From: a virus
DNA: 22,892 nucleotides
Strand: one strand, 5' to 3'
IMG/VR virus record: IMGVR_UViG_3300020183_000491
Location: 1 to 22,892 of that record
Positions within the stretch are counted from its first letter, which is position 1, and every line of letters begins with the position of its first letter. The position numbers were made by a program, and so were the translations under genes. Of this stretch, positions 14,389 to 22,078 are shown piece by piece. Under the pieces are notes generated by a model that was given only the letters and a program-made list of their open reading frames with translations, was not told the DNA's origin and did not search any database.

Positions 14389-15696
14389 ATGTATTTAAAT
14401 GAAACACATGCAAAGAAGTGGGCTCCTGTTCTTGATCACCCAGAACTCCCAAAGATCAGCGATCCATACAGACGCGCTGTTACTGCCCTAGTTCTCGAGA
14501 ACCAAGAGCGAGCCATTCAAGAAGAAGCCGCAAATATGGGTCGTTTGTTTGAAGCAACACCAGTCAACGTTGCTCCAACATCGCCATCTTCAGGCAATCT
14601 TCAAGGCTTCGACCCAATTCTGATCGGATTGGTGCGTCGCGCTCTTCCAAACCTTATGGCTTATGATATCTGTGGCGTGCAGCCAATGACAGGTCCGACA
14701 GGACTTATCTTTGCGATGCGCACACGTTATTCGGCACCGAATGGCGCGGAAGCATTTTATGACGAAGCAAACACAGTGTTCGCAGGAACAAATGGAAACG
14801 GTACAGTTGCCAACGCAATCGTGTCGCTCAGCCAAAATGTTGCTGCAATGACAACAGCAAACACTGGTACAGGTCTGAGCACAGCAACTGCTGAAACACT
14901 TAACATGGCAAACATGGCGTTCTCGATTGAGCGTGTGTCTGTCACTGCTAAGACACGTGGTCTGCAAGCATCTTACACGATGGAATTAGCACAGGATCTC
15001 AAGGCAATTCATGGTCTTGACGCTGAGACGGAACTTACAAATATCCTCTCGACAGAAATCCTTGCTGAAATCAATCGTGAAGTTGTTCGTACAGTCTACG
15101 CGACAGGTGTGGTAGGTGTTGTTGGTGCATCTTCTGCAACTTTCAACTTATCTAGCAACAGTGATACGTCAGGTCGCTGGCAGGTTGAGAAGTATAAGAG
15201 CCTCTTATTCGCAATCGAACGCGCAAGCAATAAGATTGCAAAAGATACTCGTCGCGGCAAGGGCAACATGCTTATCCTCTCGACGGATGTTGCATCAGCT
15301 CTCGCAATGACTGGTCTGCTCGATTACAATTCGGCACTGTCGAACAACACGAACTTAGCTGTCGACGATACAGGTAATACCTTCGCGGGTACACTGTTCG
15401 GACGCATCAAAGTTTATGTTGATCCATTCTCTGTGACAGGATCTGATTATGTCGTAGTTGGATACAAGGGATCGTCGCCATATGACGCTGGCTTGTTCTA
15501 CTGCCCATACGTTCCGTTGCAGATGGTGCGTGCAATTGATCCAGATAACTATCAACCGAAGGTTGGATTCAAGACTCGCTACGGCATGGTCTCAAATCCA
15601 TTCGCGGATGGAAGTTCTGCAGCATTGGCAGGTGCGCTTACGACGAATACAAACGTCTACTATCGCAAGTTCCAAGTGTTGAACATCAATCAATAA
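14389..15696 (+). CDS. 23: Major capsid protein gp23
   Basis: A 435-residue HK97-fold capsid protein. It is shorter than T4 gp23 (521) but typical of marine T4-like phages. Conserved blocks: PNLMAYDICGVQPMTGPTGLIFAMRTRY, and the C-terminal DPDNYQPKVGFKTRYGMVSNPF, both used as marker sites. Residues LFE|A at 53-56 make a good gp21 cleavage site, which would remove a 55-residue propeptide. Codon use differs from most of the window: more C-ending codons and higher GC, as expected of the most abundant protein. ACGGAG lies upstream of the ATG; no own late promoter is visible. A strong terminator follows. Confidence 0.97.
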   Translation: MYLNETHAKKWAPVLDHPELPKISDPYRRAVTALVLENQERAIQEEAANMGRLFEATPVNVAPTSPSSGNLQGFDPILIGLVRRALPNLMAYDICGVQPMTGPTGLIFAMRTRYSAPNGAEAFYDEANTVFAGTNGNGTVANAIVSLSQNVAAMTTANTGTGLSTATAETLNMANMAFSIERVSVTAKTRGLQASYTMELAQDLKAIHGLDAETELTNILSTEILAEINREVVRTVYATGVVGVVGASSATFNLSSNSDTSGRWQVEKYKSLLFAIERASNKIAKDTRRGKGNMLILSTDVASALAMTGLLDYNSALSNNTNLAVDDTGNTFAGTLFGRIKVYVDPFSVTGSDYVVVGYKGSSPYDAGLFYCPYVPLQMVRAIDPDNYQPKVGFKTRYGMVSNPFADGSSAALAGALTTNTNVYYRKFQVLNINQ

Positions 15697-15699
15697 TAG

Positions 15700-15730
15700 T
15701 TTGCCAATCTTATAATAATAATAAGGCAAA
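15700..15730 (+). other. Hairpin in the 3' untranslated region of gene 23
   Basis: TTTGCC (15700-15705) pairs with GGCAAA (15725-15730), and TTAT inside can pair with ATAA after a small bulge. It begins 4 bp after the gp23 stop and has no U-tract. It may protect the capsid mRNA end or be incidental. Confidence 0.45.
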
Positions 15731-15737
15731 GTGAACT

Positions 15738-15766
15738 GGGGGGAGCAGAAATGCTCCCCCTTTTTT
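15738..15766 (+). terminator. Intrinsic terminator after gene 23
   Basis: A perfect 9-bp stem, GGGGGAGCA (15739-15747) with TGCTCCCCC (15752-15760), closed by a GAAA tetraloop and followed by six T. This is a textbook rho-independent terminator and the strongest hairpin in the window. It closes the head gene run; a late-promoter motif starts 5 bp after the T-tract. Confidence 0.93.
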
Positions 15767-15771
15767 ATTCA

Positions 15772-15778
15772 CTAAATA
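15772..15778 (+). promoter_or_regulatory. Candidate late promoter ACTAAATA before the tube-like gene
   Basis: ACTAAATA (15771-15778) follows the gp23 terminator and lies 23 bp before the ATG at 15802. Since the terminator would stop read-through from the capsid operon, a fresh promoter here makes sense. Confidence 0.62.
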
Positions 15779-15801
15779 TTTGTATCGTTCGAGGATTTTA
15801 A

Positions 15802-16344
15802 ATGACAGTATTAAATCGAAATCCAATCAATACAGATTTATTACAAAGCACTAAATTTCGTGTAACTTTTTCAAGATTACCAGGTGTTACATATTTCTGT
15901 AATAGTGCAAATTTACCAGGAATCTCATTAACTGAAATTCCAATGCCAACTCCATTCGTAGAACTATACCTACCAGGAGAAAAAGCAATTTATGATACGT
16001 TTAACATTACTTTTTTAGTTGATGAAGATTTACGAGCGTGGACCGAACTTCATGATTGGATTCGTGGTGCAACTTTCCCTACAAAATTTGAAGAATATGT
16101 AAATCTCGCAAGAACAAATCCAGGCGCGAATATTCGCGCTGCAAGCGTACGACCACCAGTCTACACTGATGCGATATTAACAATCTTTACAAATAAAAAC
16201 AATCCAAATTTTAGAGTTAAATTTGTTGATGTGTTTCCTACAAACGTAGGATCGCTTTCTTTTTCTGCTGGCGATAGTGCTGAAAACATCATAACTGCTG
16301 ATGCTACGTTTAGATTTTCATACTTTAACTATGAAAGAATATAA
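15802..16344 (+). CDS. Tail-tube-family protein in gp3 position
   Basis: 180 residues. The C-terminus (VKFVDVFPTNVGSLSF, then ATFRFSYFNYE) closely resembles the end of tail tube proteins: T4 gp19 has GLWPTNVGELQLDW and a terminal YWE. A central NLPGISLTEIPMPTPF with LVDEDL matches the 'LPG...P' and 'NDED' steps of gp19 here. So it is a tube-fold paralogue. In T4-like marine phages the gene after 23 is usually annotated as gp3, the tail completion protein that caps the tube; that is my preferred role, with a baseplate tube-initiator as an alternative. CGAGGA lies upstream of the ATG. It is isolated by the terminator before it and a 129-bp gap after it. Confidence 0.7.
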   Translation: MTVLNRNPINTDLLQSTKFRVTFSRLPGVTYFCNSANLPGISLTEIPMPTPFVELYLPGEKAIYDTFNITFLVDEDLRAWTELHDWIRGATFPTKFEEYVNLARTNPGANIRAASVRPPVYTDAILTIFTNKNNPNFRVKFVDVFPTNVGSLSFSAGDSAENIITADATFRFSYFNYERI

Positions 16345-16392
16345 AATAGTACATTCATATTCGACATAGTCTATTATATCGAATCATATCAA

Positions 16393-16407
16393 AATAGTCA
16401 AACTATT
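16393..16407 (+). repeat. Small inverted repeat in the uvsY leader region
   Basis: AATAGT and ACTATT flank CAA. ATAGT or its complement occurs five times between 16346 and 16439 in this gap. It could be a regulator site just upstream of the candidate uvsY promoter, or chance in AT-rich DNA. Confidence 0.3.
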
Positions 16408-16415
16408 GTTATGAT

Positions 16416-16444
16416 TTGCTATTAATCTAAAAATATAGTATATT
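16416..16444 (+). promoter_or_regulatory. Candidate sigma70-type promoter before uvsY
   Basis: TTGCTA (16416-16421) and TATATT (16439-16444) are 17 bp apart, which would start RNA near 16451, 23 bp before the uvsY ATG. The longest intergenic gap in the window (16345-16473, very AT-rich) holds it. Recombination genes are needed before late genes, so a host-type promoter fits. Confidence 0.5.
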
Positions 16445-16473
16445 ATGTGTTCTATAACTTTGTATGATAATTT

Positions 16474-16917
16474 ATGGAAACACCACCACTTGATGAAATA
16501 ATGCGTCAATGGGAAAAAGACAGCAATGTCGATTCCACTGAACCAGGTAAAGAAATTCTTCGTATTCCAATATTGCATAACAAGTATAACAAATACTTGT
16601 CGCTGCATACCTTATCAGCACGTAAATGCGCTCTTGAGTTTGATAAGATTAAAAAACTCAAGTGGGAGTATTACACTGGTAAGTTAGATAAAGATGATTT
16701 ACAAAAATTAGGATGGGAACCATTTAGATTTGTTCTCAAGTCGGATATTAGCGTCTATATTGATGGTGATGACGATTTAAATAAAATTAAACGTAAAAAA
16801 TCTTATCATGAAGAAACAGCCAAGTATTGTGAAAATGTGATGAAAGAACTTAATGCAAGAACATATCAACTGCGCGCATTTATGGACTGGGAAAAGTTTA
16901 TACAGGGTTCGCGTTGA
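16474..16917 (+). CDS. uvsY: UvsY recombination mediator
   Basis: 147 residues (T4 137). UvsY loads the UvsX recombinase onto ssDNA coated with gp32. The pattern LDEIMRQWEKDSNVDSTEPGKEILRIPILHNKYNKY and YYTGKLDKDDLQKLGWEPF matches the family closely; the C-terminal half is basic and helical. The ribosome site is weak (ATAATTT before ATG). The stop overlaps the uvsW start as TGATG. uvsX is not in this window. Confidence 0.93.
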   Translation: METPPLDEIMRQWEKDSNVDSTEPGKEILRIPILHNKYNKYLSLHTLSARKCALEFDKIKKLKWEYYTGKLDKDDLQKLGWEPFRFVLKSDISVYIDGDDDLNKIKRKKSYHEETAKYCENVMKELNARTYQLRAFMDWEKFIQGSR

Positions 16918-18380
16918 TGTGTGATGTACAGATTCAACATGTAAACAATATATACATTCAGATAAATGCCGAAGACGGTATTTTGCAGGAGATGTCAGAA
17001 TTTTTTACGTTCTCAACTCCTGGGTATCAGTTTAGTCCAGCGTTTCGTAATCGTCACTGGGATGGTAAGATTCGTTTATTAAATTTAAAAACTAAACAAT
17101 TGTATGCAGGTTTAGTTGGATATGTAAAAACATTTTGCAAAAACAATAATTACACTCTTGAGATTACTGACGAAGAAGAGACAGTTTATCCAATCGATAC
17201 AAAAAATTTCGCAAGCGCATTGTCGCTTACTATAGAGCCAAGAGACTATCAGTATCTTGCGTCGAGCGTAGGTCTTACGAAAAAACGAACTGTGCTATTG
17301 TCGCCCACTGCAAGTGGAAAGTCGCTTATTATTTACATGATGATTCGTCATTTATTAAACAATGGTAAAAAGCGAGGATTGTTAATCGTCCCCACAATTA
17401 ATCTTGTTACTCAGATGCACTCAGATTTTAAATCGTACTCTGTCAATAATGGTTGGGATGCTGAAAAGTATTGTCAAAAAATTTATGGCGGCGAGAGTAA
17501 AATTCCGAATAGCGATTTAATTATTTCTACTTGGCAGTCGATCTATGATATGCCAAAGAAATACTTTTCTCAATTTGATTTTGTAATTGGCGATGAGGCA
17601 CACACCTTTAAAGCGCGATCACTAACCGCAATTATGACGAAACTTATAAACTGTGATGTGCGCATTGGTACAACAGGAACACTTGACGATAGTAAAATAA
17701 ATAAATTAGTTCTAGAAGGATTGTTTGGTCCTACATTTAAAGTTATCTCTACGAAAGAGTTGATAGATCGTAAACAACTAGCTGATTTTAAAATTAAATG
17801 TATTGTTTTAAAATATCCGAATGATGTTTGTAAAGCAGTAAAGGGATTCGTTTATTCTGATGAAATGAATTTTATTGTAAGTCATGAGGGTCGAAACAAC
17901 TTTATTCGCGATCTTGGTATTAGTTTAAGCGGTAATAGTCTAATTTTATTTACTTATGTCGAGAAACACGGTAAAATATTATATGATCTGATAGGTGAAA
18001 AAGCAAAAGATCGTAAGATATTTTTTATTCATGGTGGAGTTGAGGCAGAGGATCGCGAAGCGGTAAGAAATATTACAGAGAACGAGAATAATGCGATTAT
18101 AGTAGCGAGTTATGGTACGTTCTCAACAGGCGTGAACATTCGCAACCTACATAATATTATATTCGCCTCTCCAACGAAAAGTAAAATTCGCTCATTACAA
18201 TCAATTGGTCGAGGTCTTCGTTTGGGGGAAAATAAAACTGCTGCAACACTTTATGACATTGCTGATGATCTTCGATATGGTCCGTATACAAACTTCACGT
18301 TGCGGCATTATGAAGAACGCATAAAAATATACAGTGAAGAAAAGTTTTCATTTACGACTAATAGTGTAAGGATAAATTAA
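16917..18380 (+). CDS. uvsW: UvsW recombination helicase
   Basis: A 487-residue SF2 helicase (T4 503) that unwinds branched DNA and R-loops and helps switch from origin- to recombination-dependent replication. Seen: an N-terminal domain including YQFSPAFRNRHWDGKIRLL; Walker A SPTASGKS (129-136); DEAH (226-229); GTTGTL (251-256); motif VI QSIGRGLRLGE. I chose the ATG at 16917 over the in-frame TTG one codon earlier, since the ATG overlaps the uvsY stop. Its own stop overlaps the next start (TAATG). Confidence 0.95.
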   Translation: MCDVQIQHVNNIYIQINAEDGILQEMSEFFTFSTPGYQFSPAFRNRHWDGKIRLLNLKTKQLYAGLVGYVKTFCKNNNYTLEITDEEETVYPIDTKNFASALSLTIEPRDYQYLASSVGLTKKRTVLLSPTASGKSLIIYMMIRHLLNNGKKRGLLIVPTINLVTQMHSDFKSYSVNNGWDAEKYCQKIYGGESKIPNSDLIISTWQSIYDMPKKYFSQFDFVIGDEAHTFKARSLTAIMTKLINCDVRIGTTGTLDDSKINKLVLEGLFGPTFKVISTKELIDRKQLADFKIKCIVLKYPNDVCKAVKGFVYSDEMNFIVSHEGRNNFIRDLGISLSGNSLILFTYVEKHGKILYDLIGEKAKDRKIFFIHGGVEAEDREAVRNITENENNAIIVASYGTFSTGVNIRNLHNIIFASPTKSKIRSLQSIGRGLRLGENKTAATLYDIADDLRYGPYTNFTLRHYEERIKIYSEEKFSFTTNSVRIN

Positions 18381-18796
18381 TGGAAGAAAAAGAATTAAAA
18401 TTTGTACGATTTAAAAATTTGCCCGACGATTTAGTTGGATGGGTGAGTTATAAAGAAGAATGCATTTTAATCGAAATGCCTTTACGAGTCGAGATTGAAA
18501 CCATGTTCGATGAGGGTCGCCAAGTTCTTGCATTGCAAGAATACTTACCACAGTCGATTATAGAGCTTCGTGAGGTAGAATTTCTTTTAGAGGATGTAAT
18601 GTTTGTAACTCCTATTCGTCCCGAGTTTCAGGAGCAATATGAATTCGTAAGCGATTTTTTCTACAACAATCAAGCAAAATTTGCAGAACAACTTAAAAAC
18701 AAAAAAAAGAAAAGCAAAGAAAAGATTGAGCCGCTAGAAAATGTAGTCTCGATTTTAGAGGCACTTAAATCTAAAAAGGACAAACCAGTGCATTAA
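18380..18796 (+). CDS. Unknown, possible Sm-like protein between uvsW and gene 55
   Basis: A 138-residue protein, not firmly recognised. Residues 8-90 look like a small beta barrel: short strands FVRFKN, LVGWVS, CILIEMPLRVEI, then QVLALQEYLP, EVEFLLEDVMFVTPIRPEFQEQY. This pattern recalls the small Sm/Lsm-like proteins found in T4-like marine phages ('LFKSGEEVIA... PW.P... V.P...Y'), but the link is from memory and weak. The C-terminal 40 residues are a Lys-rich, likely disordered or helical tail. Its start is coupled to uvsW, and gp55 begins 4 nt after its stop, so it is co-expressed with helicase and late sigma. It might act on RNA or transcription; unproven. Confidence 0.8.
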   Translation: MEEKELKFVRFKNLPDDLVGWVSYKEECILIEMPLRVEIETMFDEGRQVLALQEYLPQSIIELREVEFLLEDVMFVTPIRPEFQEQYEFVSDFFYNNQAKFAEQLKNKKKKSKEKIEPLENVVSILEALKSKKDKPVH

Positions 18797-18800
18797 TTTT

Positions 18801-19340
18801 ATGACAAAAAATCATTATATTAACAACAAAGACTTTCTTCGCGAGATGACAAAATATCGTACAGCGATACGAAAAGCGAAAAGATTGGGTGAACCTAAAC
18901 CGCAGATTCCTCGATACGTTGCTGAATGTTTTATGAAGATCGCAGAAAATCTTTCTCACAAACCAAACTTTCTATCATACACTTTCCGTGACGAAATGGT
19001 CGCTGACGCAATTGAAAATTGTGTGATGTATGTAGGCAATTTTGATCCAGCTAAATCGAGCAACCCATTTGCTTATTTTACGCAAATAGTATATTATGCA
19101 TTCTTACGTCGCATTCAAAAAGAAAAGAAACAACTGTATGTAAAGTACAAGTCTACAGAAACAGCTGGTATTCTTGATGAATATGAATTAAATGAAAATG
19201 ATGATGGAACATTTAGACAGTTCGAATTATATGAAAACATTTCAGAGTTTATTTCTAACTATGAAAATGCGCGCAAGACAAAGAAAGCGAAAAAAATTGG
19301 GTTGGAGAAATTTGTAGATGAAGATAGCAATTCTAGGTGA
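18801..19340 (+). CDS. 55: Late-transcription sigma factor gp55
   Basis: 179 residues (T4 185). gp55 replaces sigma70 on host RNA polymerase and recognises the -10-like late promoter, working with the sliding clamp and gp33. The N-terminus (NNKDFLREMTKYRTAIRKAKRLGEPKPQIPRYVAECFMKIAENLS) and the core (MVADAIENCVMYVGNFDPAKSSNPFAYFTQIVYYAFLRRIQKEKKQ) match sigma region 2 of the gp55 family. The 3' end overlaps gp47 by 23 nt. Its presence supports reading the TAAATA motifs in this window as late promoters. Confidence 0.94.
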   Translation: MTKNHYINNKDFLREMTKYRTAIRKAKRLGEPKPQIPRYVAECFMKIAENLSHKPNFLSYTFRDEMVADAIENCVMYVGNFDPAKSSNPFAYFTQIVYYAFLRRIQKEKKQLYVKYKSTETAGILDEYELNENDDGTFRQFELYENISEFISNYENARKTKKAKKIGLEKFVDEDSNSR

Positions 19341-20373
19341 TACACATTTTGGAATGAGAGGAGACTCTCTTGCATTTCATAATCTGTATAGTAAGTTTTA
19401 TAAAGAAACTTTTTTTCCCTATCTGGCGCAAAATGAAATCAACACCGTGTTTCAAATGGGTGATTTATTTGATCGTCGGAAGTACATTTCTTTTCAATCT
19501 CTTGCTCTTTGTCGCCGCTATTTTTTCGATGAACTAGCAAAGAACAATATTGAACTACATACACTGCTAGGTAATCATGATATCACCTATCGTAATACTC
19601 TAGAAGTTAATTCACCCGATTTGCTTCTAAAGGATTACAACAATATTACTGTTTACGATAAACCTGCTACTTGGCAGGATATCGACATCATTCCTTGGAT
19701 TTGTAAAGATAATGAGCAAAGTATTTACGAGTTTATTGGCGAAAGTAAAAATTCTATTTGTTTCGGTCATTTTGAACTCGCTGGGTTTGAAATGGATCGA
19801 GGTAATATTTGCTATGAAGGTATGAACCCTGAGACACTTCGTCGCTATGAGATTGTTCTTTCAGGACACTTTCATCATAAGAGTTCTCAAGGCAATATTA
19901 CTTATGTCGGAACTCCTGGTGAAATGACTTGGGCAGATTACAACGACGAGCGTGGATTTCATATCTTTGATACGAATACTCGCGAGTTAGAATTAATTGT
20001 AAATCCGCATAAGATGTTTTACAAAATTAAGTATAATGACGACAATATGTTTTATAATGAGGTTATTGAAAAAAACTATTCTGAATACACAGGTAAACAG
20101 GTAAAAATTGTAATTGAAAAACGAACGAACTCTTTTATATTTGACACCTTAATTGATTGTTTAACTAAAGCAAATCCGACGGAAATTTCTGTCGTTGAAG
20201 ATTTTAGTGATATTACTTTAACATCTGATGATATAAAAGTTGATGAAGCGCAAGATACAATCTCAATCCTAAATTTATATGTAGATAACTTGACATTACC
20301 AGTCGAATCAGATAAGATTAAAACTATCCTTCGTGATGTTTATAACGAAGCAATTTCTTTAGAAACTGCATGA
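19318..20373 (+). CDS. 47: Recombination nuclease subunit gp47 (Mre11/SbcD-like)
   Basis: 351 residues (T4 339). With gp46 it resects DNA ends for recombination-dependent replication. Phosphoesterase motifs: GDTHFG (D8, H10), MGDLFDRR (D49), GNHD (85-88), GH at 150-151 and GHFHH (183-187); all metal-binding residues are present. A GGAG site within gp55 precedes the ATG, and the start overlaps gp55. The end overlaps gp46 as ATGA, so the two subunits are probably made together. Confidence 0.95.
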   Translation: MKIAILGDTHFGMRGDSLAFHNLYSKFYKETFFPYLAQNEINTVFQMGDLFDRRKYISFQSLALCRRYFFDELAKNNIELHTLLGNHDITYRNTLEVNSPDLLLKDYNNITVYDKPATWQDIDIIPWICKDNEQSIYEFIGESKNSICFGHFELAGFEMDRGNICYEGMNPETLRRYEIVLSGHFHHKSSQGNITYVGTPGEMTWADYNDERGFHIFDTNTRELELIVNPHKMFYKIKYNDDNMFYNEVIEKNYSEYTGKQVKIVIEKRTNSFIFDTLIDCLTKANPTEISVVEDFSDITLTSDDIKVDEAQDTISILNLYVDNLTLPVESDKIKTILRDVYNEAISLETA

Positions 20374-22076
20374 TCCTATTTTCAAAGGTTCGGTATAAGA
20401 ATTTTCTTTCAACAGGAAACTACTTTACCGAAATAAATCTTAATGCGAATGCTACCACGCTAATTATTGGCGAGAATGGTGCTGGAAAATCAACTTTTTT
20501 GGATGCGATCACGTTTGGTTTATTCGGTAAACCGTTTCGTAGTATAAACAAACCACAATTAATAAATTCAATCAATGATAAAGAATGTGTTGTTGAAGTA
20601 GAATTTAACACCTTATCTAAAAAATATAAAGTTATTCGCGGCATCAAACCTAATGTGTTTGAAATCTACTGCGATGGTGACTTGTTAAATCAAGATGCCA
20701 AAGCAAAGGATTATCAAGATCATCTCGAGAAGTTAATTCTTAAGATGAACTATAAATCGTTTACACAGATTGTGATCTTAGGATCAACTAACTTTATTCC
20801 ATTCATGCAACTGTCAGCAGCTGATCGAAGATCAGTAATTGAAGATTTGCTTGACATTCAAATTTTTTCTGCAATGAATCTTGTGGTCAAAAATAAGTTA
20901 AATGCGTATAAAACTGAAGCAGGGCAGCTGAAGATTCAAATCGATGCGACTAAAGGTAAAATTGAGTTGCATAAAAAACATCTCGAAGAACTCAAGAAAA
21001 ATTCAAAAGAAATTATTGATGCAAAGAAAAAAGAGTTTGAAGAAAATAGTAAAACATTACAACAGTTACAAATTGAACTGGAAGAAAAAGAAAAACAAAT
21101 TGATGATCTAATTTTTTCAACATCTGATGAAGAGTTTACAAATAAAAGATTCAATAAACTAAACAATCTTGAAGCCAAGATTGAAGGAAATATTCAAAAA
21201 CTTGAAAAAGATATTTTATTTTATTCAGTAAATTCGACTTGTCCAACTTGCGATCAGACGATTAATAATAAAGAAGAGAAGGTGCATACGTGCAATATTA
21301 AAATCGGTGAACTGTCAGAAGGTTTAAACAAACTAAAGGAAGAGAGCGATGCCGTTTTACAGCGAATCAATACCATCAAAACAACTCAAAAAGAACTCAA
21401 GTCTCTTGAACAAGATCTCGTGCGTATTACAACGCATCGTAAACAAGTTCGTTCATATATTGCAAAGATTCAAGAAGAAATCGATATAATCGTAAACAAA
21501 CCAGCCATGAGTAATGAATTTAAAGCACAATCAAAAGAATTACTTAATGCGTTACAAGAATTTAATGATAAACGAAAAACAGTATCTGAACAAACACAGA
21601 ACTACGATATTGTCGCACAACTACTTAAAGATGGTGGGATTAAATCGAAAATTATTAAACAGTATGTACCGATCATAAATAAATTAGTAAACAAATATTT
21701 GGCTGCGATGAACTTCTTCGTAAACTTTAATTTAGATGAAGAATTTAAAGAGTCTATTAAGTCGAGACACCGAGACGATTTTAGTTATGAAAATTTTAGT
21801 GAGGGCGAAAAGAAGCGCATCGACTTAGCGTTGTTATTTACTTGGCGTGCAGTAGCCAAATTAAAAAACAGCGCGAATACAAATCTTCTTATCTTTGATG
21901 AAGTTTTCGATGGATCTCTTGACTCGAATGGCACAGAAGAATTTCTTAAATTAATAAATATGTTTAGTGATGGTACAAATATATTTGTCATTTCTCATAA
22001 AGGTGATGTGCTGATTGACAAATTTAAACACACAATTAAATTTGCAAAAATTAAAAACTTTTCACAGGTGGTATAA
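20370..22076 (+). CDS. 46: Recombination nuclease subunit gp46 (Rad50/SbcC-like)
   Basis: 568 residues (T4 560). ABC-type ATPase partner of gp47. Walker A GENGAGKST at 34-42; a coiled coil from about 165 to 410; a zinc-hook CPTC at 291-294 in the middle; signature FSEGEKKR at 476-483; Walker B LLIFDE with D510/E511; switch-type His in VISHKG. Short coiled-coil arms are normal for phage Rad50s. It begins inside the gp47 stop (ATGA) and is followed 2 nt later by the deformylase gene, which suggests one transcript. Confidence 0.96.
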   Translation: MILFSKVRYKNFLSTGNYFTEINLNANATTLIIGENGAGKSTFLDAITFGLFGKPFRSINKPQLINSINDKECVVEVEFNTLSKKYKVIRGIKPNVFEIYCDGDLLNQDAKAKDYQDHLEKLILKMNYKSFTQIVILGSTNFIPFMQLSAADRRSVIEDLLDIQIFSAMNLVVKNKLNAYKTEAGQLKIQIDATKGKIELHKKHLEELKKNSKEIIDAKKKEFEENSKTLQQLQIELEEKEKQIDDLIFSTSDEEFTNKRFNKLNNLEAKIEGNIQKLEKDILFYSVNSTCPTCDQTINNKEEKVHTCNIKIGELSEGLNKLKEESDAVLQRINTIKTTQKELKSLEQDLVRITTHRKQVRSYIAKIQEEIDIIVNKPAMSNEFKAQSKELLNALQEFNDKRKTVSEQTQNYDIVAQLLKDGGIKSKIIKQYVPIINKLVNKYLAAMNFFVNFNLDEEFKESIKSRHRDDFSYENFSEGEKKRIDLALLFTWRAVAKLKNSANTNLLIFDEVFDGSLDSNGTEEFLKLINMFSDGTNIFVISHKGDVLIDKFKHTIKFAKIKNFSQVV

Positions 22077-22078
22077 TC

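Noticed and set aside
14590-14967. 125-aa reverse-strand reading frame inside gp23
   Set aside because: Antisense to a certain capsid gene, Cys/His-rich in a way typical of shadow frames, no ribosome site.
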